Assembly: GCF_019799905.1 (NCBI RefSeq)
Contig: NZ_JABGCI010000001.1
Coordinates: 1,116,001 to 1,180,000 of the forward strand
Reading direction: 5' to 3'
DNA length: 64,000 nt
DNA from: Trujillonella endophytica
GTDB lineage: Bacteria > Actinomycetota > Actinomycetes > Mycobacteriales > Geodermatophilaceae
Below the pieces are notes generated by a model, which had not been told where the DNA came from, searched no databases, and worked only from the letters and a program-made list of their open reading frames with translations. How positions within the stretch are numbered: position 1 is the stretch's first letter; each line of letters starts with the position of its first letter. The translations under genes were made by a program, and so were the position numbers. Shown piece after piece: positions 1-10,423 of this stretch.

Positions 1-338
1 GCCGGCCAGGACCACGTGCGAGCCCGGCGAGCAGACGGTGCGCAGCAGCGTGTCCTCGGCGGCCAGGCCGGAGGCGAAGGCCAGGCCGGTCGCGCCCTCC
101 TCCAGCGCCGCGAGCGCCTCCTGCAGCGCCGTCCGGGTGGGGTTGGCGCTGCGGCTGTACTCGTAGCCGCCGCGCAGCCCGCCGACGCCGTCCTGCTTGT
201 ACGTCGTCGTCAGGTGCAGCGGCGGCACCACCGCCCCGGTCGCCGGGTCGGGGTCCTGCCCGGCGTGGATGGCCCTCGTGCTGAAGCCCTGAGCAGGGCG
301 CTGCGAGGAGCTGGACCCCTGCGGGCGCGAGGTGCCGG

Positions 339-342
<4 letters not shown>
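1..342 (-). CDS. metB: Cystathionine gamma-synthase family enzyme, N-terminal part (cut by window edge)
   Basis: The first 114 residues of a PLP-dependent Cys/Met-metabolism enzyme are present; the rest lies beyond base 1. The stretch [11 protein letters not shown] near residue 60 is the family hallmark around the cofactor phosphate and is preceded by a typical THAGQ-like N-terminus ([11 protein letters not shown]). The family joins O-succinyl- or O-acetylhomoserine to cysteine to make cystathionine, or runs the reverse lyase reactions; which reaction applies cannot be read from this fragment. The ATG overlaps the stop of the upstream cbs gene as ATGA, so the two are probably translationally coupled in a transsulfuration operon. 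Confidence 0.88.
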
Positions 343-1733
<1,391 letters not shown>

Positions 1734-1865
1734 GACGGTCTCCTCCTCGGCGGCGTCCGGACGGGCGCACTCGCCGCACCCATCCCACCACCCGCCGGGA
1801 CCCCCGCGCAGGGGAGCCGTGCGCGCCGGTCGCGGCCGCACCCCCGGCCGGACCAGGATGGGCGC

Positions 1866-2894
1866 ATGTCCTCGTCCGCTCCCGGCACCCGCACGCTCGG
1901 CGACGGGCTCACGGTGTCCGCCCTCGGCCTCGGCTGCATGGGCATGAGCGAGATGTACGGGGCCGCCGACCGGTCGGAGTCCCTGGCGACGATCCGCCGC
2001 GCGCTCGACCTCGGCGTGACCCTCCTCGACACCGCCGACGTCTACGGCGACGGGCACAACGAGGAACTCGTCGGGGAGGCGATCGCCGGCCGGCGCGACG
2101 AGGTGGTCCTCGCGACGAAGTTCTCGCTGTCCCCGGGGGAGCGCGGCATGCGGATCGACGGCCGGCCGGAGAACGTCCGCGCCTGCGCCGAGGCCAGCCT
2201 GCGGCGGCTGGGGGTGGACGCGATCGACCTCTGTTTCCAGCACCGCGTCGACCCGGCCGTCCCGATCGAGGACACCGTCGGCGCGATGGCCGAGCTGGTG
2301 CGGCAGGGCAAGGTCCGCCACCTCGGCCTGTCCGAGGCCAGCGCCGCGTCGCTCCGCCGGGCGGTCGCCGTCCACCCGATCGCGGCGCTGCAGAGCGAGT
2401 GGTCGCTGTGGACCCGCGACCTGGAGGTCGCCGGGCCGGACGGGGACGCCGTCCTGGGCGTGGCCCGCGAGCTCGGCATCGGGGTGGTGCCCTACAGCCC
2501 GCTGGGCCGGGGCTTCCTCACCGGCGCGATCCGGAGCCCGGCCGACTTCGCCGAGGACGACTGGCGCCGGCGGATGCCGCGGTTCCAGGGGGAGGCGTTC
2601 ACCGCCAACCTGCAGCTGGTGGACGCGGTGCGGGCGCTGGCGGAGGAGAAGGGCGCGACCGCCGGTCAGCTGGCGCTGGCGTGGGTGCTGGCGCAGGGGC
2701 CCGACGTCGTCCCCATCCCCGGCACCAAGCGCCGGCGCAACCTCGAGGAGAACGTCGGCGCGGCGGCGGTGCAGCTGACCGACGAGGACCTGGCGCGGCT
2801 GGCCGAGATCGCCCCGCCGGACGTGGCCCAGGGGGCCCGGTACGCCGCCACCGGGCCCGGCTACGGCGACAGCCCTGGGCGGGGGACCTCGTGA
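1866..2894 (+). CDS. Aldo/keto reductase
   Basis: A 342-residue NADPH-type aldo/keto reductase of the YajO/Tas-like group. The N-terminal [13 protein letters not shown] is typical. The catalytic tetrad can be placed: Asp and Tyr in DTADVYG, Lys in LATKFS, and His in CFQHRVDP. The C-terminal [14 protein letters not shown] is the cofactor-binding segment. The substrate cannot be deduced. The ATG at 1866 follows a short gap after the divergent cbs gene, and the stop overlaps the next start as GTGA, so the XdhC-like gene is its operon partner. Confidence 0.9.
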   Translation: MSSSAPGTRTLGDGLTVSALGLGCMGMSEMYGAADRSESLATIRRALDLGVTLLDTADVYGDGHNEELVGEAIAGRRDEVVLATKFSLSPGERGMRIDGRPENVRACAEASLRRLGVDAIDLCFQHRVDPAVPIEDTVGAMAELVRQGKVRHLGLSEASAASLRRAVAVHPIAALQSEWSLWTRDLEVAGPDGDAVLGVARELGIGVVPYSPLGRGFLTGAIRSPADFAEDDWRRRMPRFQGEAFTANLQLVDAVRALAEEKGATAGQLALAWVLAQGPDVVPIPGTKRRRNLEENVGAAAVQLTDEDLARLAEIAPPDVAQGARYAATGPGYGDSPGRGTS

Positions 2895-3424
2895 GCGCCG
2901 ACCCGGCCTGCGGGGTCGCCCACGGCGCCGCCGCGCCCGCCGCCCCCGGCCGCGTGCTGGTCGCCGTCTTCGCCTCGCCGGTCGCCGACGTTCTGCTGCG
3001 GTGGGCGCCCGAGCTCGGCTACCGCACGGTGCTGCTGGACCCCGACCCCGGCCGTGGCGCGCAGGTGACGGCGTTCGGTCGGATCGACGTCCGGCTCGAG
3101 GACGCCGACGTCGTCGTCACCGACCACCACCGCCCGGAACTGGGCGAGGTGCTGCGCGACGCGCTGGCACGGCCGGTGCGCTGGGTCGGCGTCATGGGCA
3201 ACCCGCGGCACGAGGGCCCCCACGTCGCCGCGCTGACGGCACTCGGGGTGCCCGCGGACGAGATCGCCCGGGTGCACCGGCCCATCGGGCTCGACATCGG
3301 CTCCAAGGCGCCCGCGGAGATCGCGCTGAGCACGCTGGCCGGCCTGCTCGCCGACCGCAACGGCCGGGCCGGCGGCGCGGTGCACGGCCGGCCGGCCGCT
3401 CAGCCGGAGGGCGGTGCCAGGTAG
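2891..3424 (+). CDS. XdhC-family Rossmann-domain protein
   Basis: A 177-residue protein corresponding to the C-terminal Rossmann domain of XdhC/CoxF proteins: a nucleotide-binding strand [12 protein letters not shown] near residue 20, then [16 protein letters not shown], and the signature [19 protein letters not shown] close to the end. XdhC proteins help insert sulfurated molybdenum cofactor into xanthine dehydrogenase-type enzymes. No molybdenum enzyme is visible nearby and the N-terminal XdhC half is absent, so the role here is open. The GTG start overlaps the preceding aldo/keto reductase stop (GTGA). The 3' end overlaps the convergent hisN gene by 25 bases. Confidence 0.8.
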   Translation: MSADPACGVAHGAAAPAAPGRVLVAVFASPVADVLLRWAPELGYRTVLLDPDPGRGAQVTAFGRIDVRLEDADVVVTDHHRPELGEVLRDALARPVRWVGVMGNPRHEGPHVAALTALGVPADEIARVHRPIGLDIGSKAPAEIALSTLAGLLADRNGRAGGAVHGRPAAQPEGGAR

Positions 3425-4200
3425 GAGAGCGCGGCGTCGTGCAGCCGGCCGTTGGTGGCCAGCGCGCTGCCGCCGGCCGGACCGGGCGCGCCGGTGACGT
3501 CGGTGAAGGTGCCGCCCGCCTCGCGCACGATGACGTCGAGGGCGGCGAGGTCCCACACCGAGACCTCGGGCTCGCAGGCCACGTCCACCGCACCCTCGGC
3601 GAGCAGCACGTAGCTCCAGAAGTCGCCGTAGGCGCGGGTCCGCCACACGTTCCGGGTGAGGCCGAGGAAGCCGTCGAGCAGCCCGCGCTCCTCCCAGCCG
3701 GAGAGCGAGGAGTAGCTGAGGCTCGCGTCGGCCAGCTCGCTGACGCCCGAGACCCGGCAGCGGGTCGCCGACTCCAGCCGCCGTCCGGTCCAGGCGCCCA
3801 CGCCCTTGGCGGCCCACCAGCGGCGGTTCAGCGCCGGCGCGGAGACCAGGCCGACCACCGGCTCGTCGCCGTCGAACAGCGCGATCAGCGTGGCCCAGAC
3901 CGGCACGCCGCGGACGAAGTTCTTCGTCCCGTCGATCGGGTCCAGCACCCAGCGCCGCGGCCCGTGCCCGGTCGTGCCCATCTCCTCGCCGAGGACGGCG
4001 TCGCGGGTGCGGGCGCGGGCCAGCGTGATCCGCAGCTGCTCCTCGACCGCCCGGTCGGCGTCGGTGACCGGGGTGAGATCGGGCTTGGTCTCCACCTTCA
4101 GGTCCTGCGCGCGGAACCGGTCCATGCTGATGGAGTCGGCCTGGTCGGCCAGTACGTGCGCCAGGTGCATGTCCCCGGTGTGGTCGCGCCCCGACGTCAT
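3400..4200 (-). CDS. hisN: Histidinol-phosphatase, inositol monophosphatase family
   Basis: A 266-residue inositol-monophosphatase-fold enzyme. The metal-binding motifs are [10 protein letters not shown] and, near the C-terminus, [15 protein letters not shown]. The N-terminal segment ([27 protein letters not shown]) closely follows the actinobacterial HisN that dephosphorylates histidinol phosphate in histidine synthesis. It is not next to other his genes, which is usual for this type. ATG 4200 is preceded by TAGGTT (4209-4214, minus strand) with an 8-base gap, fitting a leaderless transcript; ATG 4170 is an alternative. The 3' end overlaps the convergent XdhC-like gene. Confidence 0.85.
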   Translation of the reverse strand: MTSGRDHTGDMHLAHVLADQADSISMDRFRAQDLKVETKPDLTPVTDADRAVEEQLRITLARARTRDAVLGEEMGTTGHGPRRWVLDPIDGTKNFVRGVPVWATLIALFDGDEPVVGLVSAPALNRRWWAAKGVGAWTGRRLESATRCRVSGVSELADASLSYSSLSGWEERGLLDGFLGLTRNVWRTRAYGDFWSYVLLAEGAVDVACEPEVSVWDLAALDVIVREAGGTFTDVTGAPGPAGGSALATNGRLHDAALSYLAPPSG

Positions 4201-4208
4201 GGACACCG

Positions 4209-4236
4209 AACCTAGCGGGCCGGAGCTGGATACCGT
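4209..4236. promoter_or_regulatory. Divergent leaderless promoter pair for hisN and the DUF2087 gene
   Basis: On the minus strand TAGGTT (4214-4209) ends 8 bases before the hisN ATG. On the plus strand TACCGT (4231-4236) ends 7 bases before the GTG at 4244. Both fit TANNNT -10 elements whose start point would coincide with the start codon. No clear -35 is seen for either. Confidence 0.55.
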
Positions 4237-4243
4237 CGCAGGC

Positions 4244-4792
4244 GTGGACCCGAGGCCGGACGCGATGACGATCGCGGGGCTGCTCGCCGACCCCACCCGT
4301 CTGCGCGTCGTGGCGGCGCTCGCCCTCGGCGCGGGGACGCTCGAGGAGGTCGCCGGGGCCGCCGGGCTCCCGCTCAAGGACGTCGCGCTGGCCGCCCGGC
4401 GGCTGGCCCGCGCCGGCCTCGTCCGCCGCGACCGGCACGCGCTCGAGCTGCTGACCGACCGGTTCGGCGCCGCCGCCCGCGCGGCCGCGGAGGCCGCACC
4501 GCGGCCCGAGCCGCTGTCGGACGACCCGGCGGAGGACGCCGTGCTGTCGGCGTTCGTCCGCGACGGCCGGCTGGTGTCCATCCCGGCACAGGCCACCAAG
4601 CGGCGGGTGGTGCTCGAGCACCTGGTGCGGGTGTTCGACGCCGGCGTCCGCTACCCCGAGCGCGAGGTCAACGCGCTGCTCGGCGTCTGGCACCCCGACA
4701 CCGCGGCGCTGCGGCGGTACCTCGTCGACGAGGGGCTGCTCACCCGCGAGGCCGGGGTGTACTGGCGCAGCGGCGGCTGGGTCGACGTCTGA
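4244..4792 (+). CDS. ArsR-like winged-helix protein with DUF2087 domain
   Basis: A 182-residue protein. Residues ~10-75 ([17 protein letters not shown], then [17 protein letters not shown]) look like an ArsR-type winged helix. The C-terminal half is a DUF2087 domain ([48 protein letters not shown]). The combination suggests a transcription factor, but no effector is known. GTG 4244 is chosen because TACCGT lies 7 bases upstream; ATG 4265 is possible. The stop codon is followed at once by a copy of the interspersed 3'-end palindrome. Confidence 0.8.
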   Translation: MDPRPDAMTIAGLLADPTRLRVVAALALGAGTLEEVAGAAGLPLKDVALAARRLARAGLVRRDRHALELLTDRFGAAARAAAEAAPRPEPLSDDPAEDAVLSAFVRDGRLVSIPAQATKRRVVLEHLVRVFDAGVRYPEREVNALLGVWHPDTAALRRYLVDEGLLTREAGVYWRSGGWVDV

Positions 4793-4854
4793 GGGAGGGC
4801 CCCCTCGCCGCCCACCGCCGCGAGCTCGCGGCGGGCCCCTGCGAGCGGGCCGGG
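4793..4854 (+). repeat. Interspersed 3'-end palindromic element, copy 1
   Basis: Begins on the base after the DUF2087 stop. The outer arms GGGCCCCCTCGC and GCGAGCGGGCC pair with few mismatches around a core CCGCCGCGAGCTCGCGGCGG that is itself nearly self-complementary. It shares layout and core with six other copies in the window. Confidence 0.8.
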
Positions 4855-4896
4855 AAACGGCTGGCCAGCGGCGTCGGGTGCGCCCACACTCGCCGG

Positions 4897-5619
4897 GTGC
4901 CCGACGCCGAGGACTTCCGCGCGCTCGCCCGGTCCTCGCCGTGGCGGTTCACCTCGCTGCGGTTCACGTTCCGGCAGGGGCGGTCCGCGACCGCGGTGCG
5001 CGCCTGGTTGCGCCGCCCGGACCTGCTGCGGGTGGAGGACGTCACCGGCGCGCTGCTCGGCGTCGTCCACGGGCGGTCCAGCGTCGGTGGGGTCCTGGGT
5101 GCCGGGCCGTGGGACGAGCCGCCGCCGGAGCCGCCGCCGGTGCTGCGTCCCGACGGGCTGGTCGCCGTCCGCCCCTCCTGGGGCAGCTTCGGCCAGGCCG
5201 ATGACCCGATGTGGCAGGACTACCGGTGGGTGGCGGTGCTCGACCCGGTCGAGCTTGCCGACGGTCGGGAGCGGGACACCGGCGGGCCCGCCGACCCGCC
5301 GCTGGTCGTCGACGCGGTCGGCGAGGTGGAGCACGGTGGGCGGCCCGCGTGGGAGGCCGTCGTGGCGACGACGTCGACGTACGACCCGCGCTGCGGCTGC
5401 TGCCCGCTGCTGCACGACGCCGGGGTGGACCGCGACGAGTGGGACGACGCAGCGGGGCGCTTCGCGGGGGTGACGTACCCGACCGCGACCCGGGTCCGGC
5501 TGGACGTCGGCACCGCCGTCTGCGTGCTCACCGAGGTCCTCGACGGCACGTACGCAGGCGAGGGGCACGAGGTGCTGATCGAGGCCGTGGACGAGCCGAT
5601 GGCCGACGCCCTCTTCTGA
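4897..5619 (+). CDS. Conserved-looking protein of unknown function with an RCGCCPLL motif
   Basis: A 240-residue soluble protein I do not recognise. Visible features are a proline-rich stretch near residue 75 (EPPPEPPPV), an aromatic WQDYRWVAVLDPVEL segment, and three closely spaced cysteines in RCGCCPLLHD near residue 170, which could bind a metal or be redox-active. There is no signal peptide or membrane segment. GTG 4897 is the first start in the frame; CACACT lies 6 bases upstream, a weak leaderless -10. It sits alone between two palindromic elements and is convergent with rsgA. Codon use matches its neighbours, so it appears to be a real resident gene. Confidence 0.75.
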   Translation: MPDAEDFRALARSSPWRFTSLRFTFRQGRSATAVRAWLRRPDLLRVEDVTGALLGVVHGRSSVGGVLGAGPWDEPPPEPPPVLRPDGLVAVRPSWGSFGQADDPMWQDYRWVAVLDPVELADGRERDTGGPADPPLVVDAVGEVEHGGRPAWEAVVATTSTYDPRCGCCPLLHDAGVDRDEWDDAAGRFAGVTYPTATRVRLDVGTAVCVLTEVLDGTYAGEGHEVLIEAVDEPMADALF

Positions 5620-5679
5620 CGGCCTCCCTGCAGGGGCCCGCCGCGAGCTCGCGAGCGGTGGGGGCAGGGAGGTCCTTCC
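5620..5679 (-). repeat. Interspersed 3'-end palindromic element, copy 2
   Basis: Fills exactly the 60 bases between the stop of the 240-residue orphan gene and the stop of rsgA. It is oriented outward from rsgA: GGAAGGACCTCCCTGC follows the stop and pairs with GCAGGGAGGCCGT at the other end. The core contains GCTCGCGAGCTCGCGGC. Confidence 0.85.
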
Positions 5680-6699
5680 TCAGTAGCCGGGGCCGACCTG
5701 ACCGACAGCGCCCAGCAGCACCCGCAGGGCGGCGAGCTGCTCGTGCCGCGCCGGGGGACCGGTGGCCGCCCACGCGTCCAGGGCGCATCCCGGATCGGCG
5801 GCGGTGTGCCCGCACAGCGGCGGGCAGTCGACGGCCGCCTCGGCGATCTCGTCGAACGCGGCCAGGACGTCGTCGGCGGTGACGTGCGCGAGACCGAACG
5901 AGCGGATGCCCGGGGTGTCGATGACCATCCCGGCCGCGGGCAGGTCGAACAGCACCACCGACGACGACGTGTGCCGGCCCTTGCCGATCTTGCTGACGTC
6001 GCCCGTGGCGCGGAAGGCGTCGGGCACCAGCCGGTTGACCAGCGTCGACTTGCCGACGCCGGACTGTCCGACGAGGACGCTGATCCGCGAGTCCAGCCGC
6101 TCCAGCAGGTCGTCGAGCGGCAGCTCCCGGGAGATCGCCACGGCGTCCAGGCCGAGGCCGGCGTAGCGGTCCAGCAGGGGCTGCGGGCTGGCCAGGTCGG
6201 TCTTGGTGAGGCACAGCAGCGGCTCCAGGCCGCCGGCGTAGGCGGCCACGAGGCAGCGGTCCAGGAAGCCGAACGCCGGCTCCGGGTCGGTCACCGCGGT
6301 GACGACGACCAGCAGGTCGGCGTTGGCCACCACGATCCGCTCGGTGGGGTCGGTGTCGTCGGCGGTGCGCCGCAGCGACGTCGTCCGCTCCTCGATGACG
6401 ACGATCCGGGCGAGGCTGTCGGTGCGGCCGGTCGTGTCGCCCACGACCCGGACCCGGTCGCCCACGACGACGCCGTGCTTGCCGAGTTCCCGGGCCCGCA
6501 TGGTGGTGATGTCGACCGGGGCGCCCTCCGGACCCTCGACGCGCACGGTCATCCGGCCGCGGTCGACGGCCACGACGAGCCCGGGGACGGCGTCGCCGTG
6601 GGCCGGCCGGGTGCGGGTCCGCGGCCGCGACCCGTGCTTGCCGGGCCGCTGCCGGACGTCGTCCTCGTCCGAGCGGCTGTCCAGCCGGCGGGGGCTCAT
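5680..6699 (-). CDS. rsgA: Ribosome small-subunit-dependent GTPase RsgA
   Basis: A 339-residue circularly permuted GTPase that helps the 30S subunit mature. The order is diagnostic: a basic N-terminus, an OB-fold region (~40-110), then G4 (LTKTD), then G1 (GQSGVGKST), G3 (DTPGIRSF), and a C-terminal zinc motif CPPLCGHTAADPGC. ATG 6699 overlaps the aroA stop as ATGA, so rsgA is translated downstream of aroA on the same message. The stop abuts palindromic element copy 2. Confidence 0.95.
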   Translation of the reverse strand: MSPRRLDSRSDEDDVRQRPGKHGSRPRTRTRPAHGDAVPGLVVAVDRGRMTVRVEGPEGAPVDITTMRARELGKHGVVVGDRVRVVGDTTGRTDSLARIVVIEERTTSLRRTADDTDPTERIVVANADLLVVVTAVTDPEPAFGFLDRCLVAAYAGGLEPLLCLTKTDLASPQPLLDRYAGLGLDAVAISRELPLDDLLERLDSRISVLVGQSGVGKSTLVNRLVPDAFRATGDVSKIGKGRHTSSSVVLFDLPAAGMVIDTPGIRSFGLAHVTADDVLAAFDEIAEAAVDCPPLCGHTAADPGCALDAWAATGPPARHEQLAALRVLLGAVGQVGPGY

Positions 6700-7964
6700 G
6701 GCCGACCCCCGAGCATCGCCGCCCACCGCTCCCGGAAGTCCGGCAGCGTCTTGGTGACGGCGCCGGGGTCGGTGATCCGCACGCCCTCGATGACCAGGCC
6801 GAGGACCGCCGCGGCGTGCACCATCCGGTGGTCGGCGTAGGAGTCCAGCTGCGCCGGCCGGCGCGGGCCGGGCTCGATCACCAGGCCGTCGGGCAGCTGC
6901 TCGACCCGGGCGCCGACCGCGGTGAGCACCTCGTCGAGGGCCTGCAGCCGGTCGGTCTCGTGGCCGCGCAGGTGGCCGATGCCGGTCAGCCGCGAGGTGC
7001 CGTCGGCCAGCGCGCACAGCGCCGCCAGCACCGGGGTCAGCTCGCCGACCTCGCCCAGGTCCGCGACCAGGGGCGCGATCGGCCCGGGGCCGGTGACGGT
7101 CAGCCCGTCGGCGGTGCGCTCGACCGACGCCCCCATCGCGGTGAACAGCCGGTCGAGCTGGGCGCCGGGCTGGGTGGTCACGGCGGGCCAGTCGGGCACG
7201 GTGACCCGCCCGCCGGTGGCCAGCGCCGCGGCCAGGAACGGGGCGGCGTTGGAGAGGTCGGGCTCGACGGTGCGGTCCAGCGCGCGGATCGTGCCGGGCG
7301 CCACCCGCCAGCCGCGCTCGGTGGCGGCGACCTCGACCCCGTGCTCCCGCAGCGTGGTCACGGTCATCTCGACGTGCGGCATCGACGGCAGCCCGCCGGC
7401 GAGCGCCAGGTCGACGCCCTCGTCGAAGCGGGCGGCCGCCAGCAGCAGCCCCGAGACGATCTGGGAGGACTCGGAGGCGTCCACGGTCACCGCACCGCCG
7501 CGGATCCCGCCCGTGCCGTGCACGGTGAACGGCGCGCGGCCGCGGCCGCCGTCGTCCACCTGCACGCCGAGGTCGCGCAGCGCGGCGATGAGGCCGGCGT
7601 TGGGGCGCTCGTGCAGCCGCGGGTCGCCGTCGAGCCGGACGGGACCGTCGGCCAGCGCAGCGACCGGCGGGAGGAAGCGCAGCACGGTGCCCGCGAGGCC
7701 GGCGTCGACCTCGGCGGGCCCGCGCAGCGGCGCGGGCGTCACCAGCCAGTCGTCGCCGTCCCCGGCGATGCCCGTGCCCATCGCGCGCAGCGCGGCGGCC
7801 ATCAGGTCGGTGTCCCGCGCCCGGAGCGGGCGCACCAGCCGGCTCGGCCCGTCGGCGATCGCGGCCAGGACCAGCGCGCGGGCGGTGATGGACTTCGACC
7901 CCGGGAGGACGGCGACCGCGTCCACGGGGGAGGGCGCGTGCGGCGCCGGCCAGACCTCGGTCAC
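6696..7964 (-). CDS. aroA: 3-phosphoshikimate 1-carboxyvinyltransferase (EPSP synthase)
   Basis: A 422-residue enzyme of the shikimate pathway that joins shikimate-3-phosphate and PEP. The N-terminal LPGSKSITARALVLAA is the substrate-binding signature, and the repeated half-barrel segments (AGTVLRFLPPVAAL, SSQIVSGLLLAA, DLSNAAPFLAAAL, DHRMVHAAAVLGL) cover the full family length. It is the first gene of an aroA-rsgA pair with a 4-base overlap, the same arrangement as in many actinobacteria. Confidence 0.96.
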   Translation of the reverse strand: MTEVWPAPHAPSPVDAVAVLPGSKSITARALVLAAIADGPSRLVRPLRARDTDLMAAALRAMGTGIAGDGDDWLVTPAPLRGPAEVDAGLAGTVLRFLPPVAALADGPVRLDGDPRLHERPNAGLIAALRDLGVQVDDGGRGRAPFTVHGTGGIRGGAVTVDASESSQIVSGLLLAAARFDEGVDLALAGGLPSMPHVEMTVTTLREHGVEVAATERGWRVAPGTIRALDRTVEPDLSNAAPFLAAALATGGRVTVPDWPAVTTQPGAQLDRLFTAMGASVERTADGLTVTGPGPIAPLVADLGEVGELTPVLAALCALADGTSRLTGIGHLRGHETDRLQALDEVLTAVGARVEQLPDGLVIEPGPRRPAQLDSYADHRMVHAAAVLGLVIEGVRITDPGAVTKTLPDFRERWAAMLGGRP

Positions 7965-8008
7965 GGCCTCAGTCTGCCCGGCCGCCGCACGCTCCCCCCT
8001 GACGTGCT

Positions 8009-8073
8009 GGAACGGCCACCCTTCAGGGGCCCGCGCCGAGCTTGCGAGGCGTGGGGGGAAGGGTGGTCCTTCA
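8009..8073 (-). repeat. Interspersed 3'-end palindromic element, copy 3
   Basis: Starts directly at the stop of the aldehyde dehydrogenase gene and points toward aroA. Arms GAAGGACCACCCTTC and GAAGGGTGGCCGTTC pair across a core GCCTCGCAAGCTCGGCGC. It lies between two genes transcribed in the same direction, so a terminator role would separate the gabD and aroA transcripts. Confidence 0.85.
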
Positions 8074-9537
8074 TCAGCCGCTGACCGGCTTGGACGCCTT
8101 CCTCGCCGGCACCGTGCGCACCAGGCGGCGGTTGGCGAACTCGAACATGGCCAGCTCGGAGAGCTCCCGGCCGTAGCCGGACCGCTTCACGCCGCCGAAC
8201 GGCAGCTCGGGGGAGGAGCCGGTCGGCTGGTTGATCCAGACCATCCCGGCCTCCAGCCGCTCGCCCACCGCCCGCGCGCGGTCGACGTCGCTGCTCATGA
8301 CCGTGGCGCCGAGGCCGAAGTCGCTGTCGTTGGCCAGCGCGACCGCCTCGTCGTCGTCCTTGACCTTGTAGACGACGGCCGCGGGCCCGAAGAGCTCCTC
8401 GCGGAAGGCCCGCATCTCCGGGGTGACGTCGGTCAGGATCGTCGCCTCCACGAACGCGCCTGGGCGGTCGGGGCGCTTCCCGCCGGCAACGACGGTCGCG
8501 CCCTTGTCGATCGCGTCCTGGATCTGGGCGTGCAGGTCCTGTGCGGCGCGCTCGCTGGACAGCGGGGCCAGCGACGTCGACGGGTCGGCCGGGTCCCCGG
8601 GCGCGAACGTGGAGAACGCCTGCCTGAGGCCCTCGACGAAGGGCTCGTAGAGCTCCTCGGTGACGATCAGCCGCTTGGACGCCGTGCAGGCCTGGCCGGT
8701 GTTCTGCATGCGGCCGGAGGTCGCCGCCTTGACGGTGGCCGCCATGTCGTCGGCGTCGAGCACGATGAACGGGTCGCTGCCGCCGAGCTCGAGCACGGAC
8801 TTCTTCAGGTGCTTCCCGGCCAGGGCACCGACGGCGCTGCCGGCCCGCTCGCTGCCGGTCAGCGTGACGCCCTGGATGCGGGGGTCGGCGATGACCTGCT
8901 CGACGTCGTCGATGCGCAGGAACGTGTTGGTGAAGACGCCCTCGGGCGCGCCGGCGTCGAGGAACAGCTTCTCGATGGCGACGGCGCACTGCGGGGTGAT
9001 TTCGGCGTGCTTGAGGATGACGGTGTTGCCCAGCACCAGGTTCGGGCCGGCCACGCGGACGACCTGGTAGAAGGGGTAGTTCCAGGGCTCGATGGCCAGC
9101 AGGACGCCGATCGGCAGGGTCTCCACGACCGCCTCGCCCTTGCCCATCAGGGGCTGGATGGACGTCGGCTCGAGGAAGCCGGGGCCGTTGTCGGCGTAGT
9201 ACTTGAGGATCATCGAGCACAGGTAGAGCTCGCCGGTCGCCTCCTCCTTGCGCTTGCCCATCTCGGTGGTGATGAGGGCGGCGAGGTCGTCGCGGCGCTC
9301 GTCCATGAGCTCCGCCGCCCGGCGGACGACGGCGGCGCGGTCGGCGACGGGGCGCTGCCGCCACTCCTGGTAGGCGGCGTGCGCCCGGCCGATGATCCCG
9401 TCGATCTCCTCGGTCGGGGTGAAGTCGAACTCCTGCTCGGTCTCGCCGGTGAAGGGGTTGACCGTGGCGTACCTCCGCTCGGCGGAGTCGCTGGCGGTCT
9501 TCGGCTGCTCGCGTGCGGTGTCCTGGGTGGCGGTCAC
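8074..9537 (-). CDS. gabD: NAD(P)-dependent succinate-semialdehyde dehydrogenase-like aldehyde dehydrogenase
   Basis: A 487-residue aldehyde dehydrogenase. The general-base glutamate is in LELGGSDPF, the catalytic cysteine in [11 protein letters not shown], and the cofactor loop in PWNYPFYQV. The LGGSDPF form and the C-terminal [15 protein letters not shown] are typical of the GabD1-type group that oxidises succinic semialdehyde to succinate in GABA breakdown; other aliphatic aldehydes are possible. GTG 9537 is supported by an AGAGGA sequence about 8 bases upstream. Palindromic copy 3 follows its stop. Confidence 0.88.
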   Translation of the reverse strand: MTATQDTAREQPKTASDSAERRYATVNPFTGETEQEFDFTPTEEIDGIIGRAHAAYQEWRQRPVADRAAVVRRAAELMDERRDDLAALITTEMGKRKEEATGELYLCSMILKYYADNGPGFLEPTSIQPLMGKGEAVVETLPIGVLLAIEPWNYPFYQVVRVAGPNLVLGNTVILKHAEITPQCAVAIEKLFLDAGAPEGVFTNTFLRIDDVEQVIADPRIQGVTLTGSERAGSAVGALAGKHLKKSVLELGGSDPFIVLDADDMAATVKAATSGRMQNTGQACTASKRLIVTEELYEPFVEGLRQAFSTFAPGDPADPSTSLAPLSSERAAQDLHAQIQDAIDKGATVVAGGKRPDRPGAFVEATILTDVTPEMRAFREELFGPAAVVYKVKDDDEAVALANDSDFGLGATVMSSDVDRARAVGERLEAGMVWINQPTGSSPELPFGGVKRSGYGRELSELAMFEFANRRLVRTVPARKASKPVSG

Positions 9538-9632
9538 GTGGGGATCCTCTTCTCTGCCTGCTGTCGTCCTGCACCGGACCCCTACCCGGCTGCCGGGAGC
9601 GCACGCGCGGGCCGGCTGTCGGTGCGCGCACC

Positions 9633-9638
9633 TAGGCT
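9633..9638 (+). promoter_or_regulatory. -10 element of the SRAP gene
   Basis: TAGGCT lies 37 bases upstream of the SRAP ATG. A clear GAGGAG ribosome-binding site follows at 9664-9669, so this is a leadered transcript. The 138-base divergent gap to gabD holds nothing else I can name. Confidence 0.45.
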
Positions 9639-9675
9639 CGTGCCGAGCCAACGCCCCTGCAGTGAGGAGTCCCCG

Positions 9676-10422
9676 ATGTGCGGTCGGTACGCCGCCAGCC
9701 GCCGTCCGGACGACCTGGTGGTCGAGTTCGAGGCGGTGCCCGCCGAGGGGCAGAAGCCGCTGCCGGCCGACTACAACGTCGCCCCGACCAAGGACGTGTA
9801 CGTCGTCCGGCACAAGCGCGAGCGCGACGCCGAGGGGGCGCTCACCGGCGGGGGGCACCGCGAGCTGCGCGCCGTCCGCTGGGGGCTGGTCCCCTCGTGG
9901 GCCAAGGACGCCTCGATCGGCAACCGCATGCTCAACGCGCGCGTCGAGTCGCTCGCCGAGAAGCCCGCCTTCCGCCGGGCCGCCGCCTCGCGCCGCTGCC
10001 TGGTTCCGGCCGACGGCTGGTACGAGTGGGCCAAGCGGCTGGACCGGCCGGGCAAGCAGCCGTACTTCATCACCCCGGCCGACGGCTCGGTGCTCGCGAT
10101 GGCGGGCCTGTGGGAGGTGTGGGGGGAGGGCGATGACCGGCTCTACACCTGCACCGTGGTCACTGCGCCCGCGCAGGGTGCGCTGACCGAGATCCACGAC
10201 CGGATGCCGCTGGTGCTGCCGCAGGAGCGCTGGGCCGAGTGGCTCGACCCGGCGCAGGACGACGTCGCGGCCGTGGCCCGGCCCACCCCGCCGGAACTGG
10301 TGGCCGCCCTCGAGCTCCGGCCGGTCAGCCCTATGGTCAACAGCGTGAAGAACAACGGCGCCCAGCTGACCGAGCGGTCGGAGTCGGTCAGTGAGCCGGC
10401 CGACCAGCCGGCACTGTTCTGA
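9676..10422 (+). CDS. SOS-response-associated peptidase family protein (SRAP, YedK/HMCES)
   Basis: A 248-residue SRAP-domain protein. The essential Cys2 (MCGRY), which becomes N-terminal after Met removal and forms a thiazolidine link to abasic sites in single-stranded DNA, is present. So are the other active-site elements: Asn in YNVAPT, Glu in GWYEW, and His in IHDRMPL. The family protects replication forks from abasic-site breakage. No LexA box is apparent in the short upstream region. The stop is followed within two bases by the next gene. Confidence 0.94.
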   Translation: MCGRYAASRRPDDLVVEFEAVPAEGQKPLPADYNVAPTKDVYVVRHKRERDAEGALTGGGHRELRAVRWGLVPSWAKDASIGNRMLNARVESLAEKPAFRRAAASRRCLVPADGWYEWAKRLDRPGKQPYFITPADGSVLAMAGLWEVWGEGDDRLYTCTVVTAPAQGALTEIHDRMPLVLPQERWAEWLDPAQDDVAAVARPTPPELVAALELRPVSPMVNSVKNNGAQLTERSESVSEPADQPALF

Positions 10423-10423
10423 G

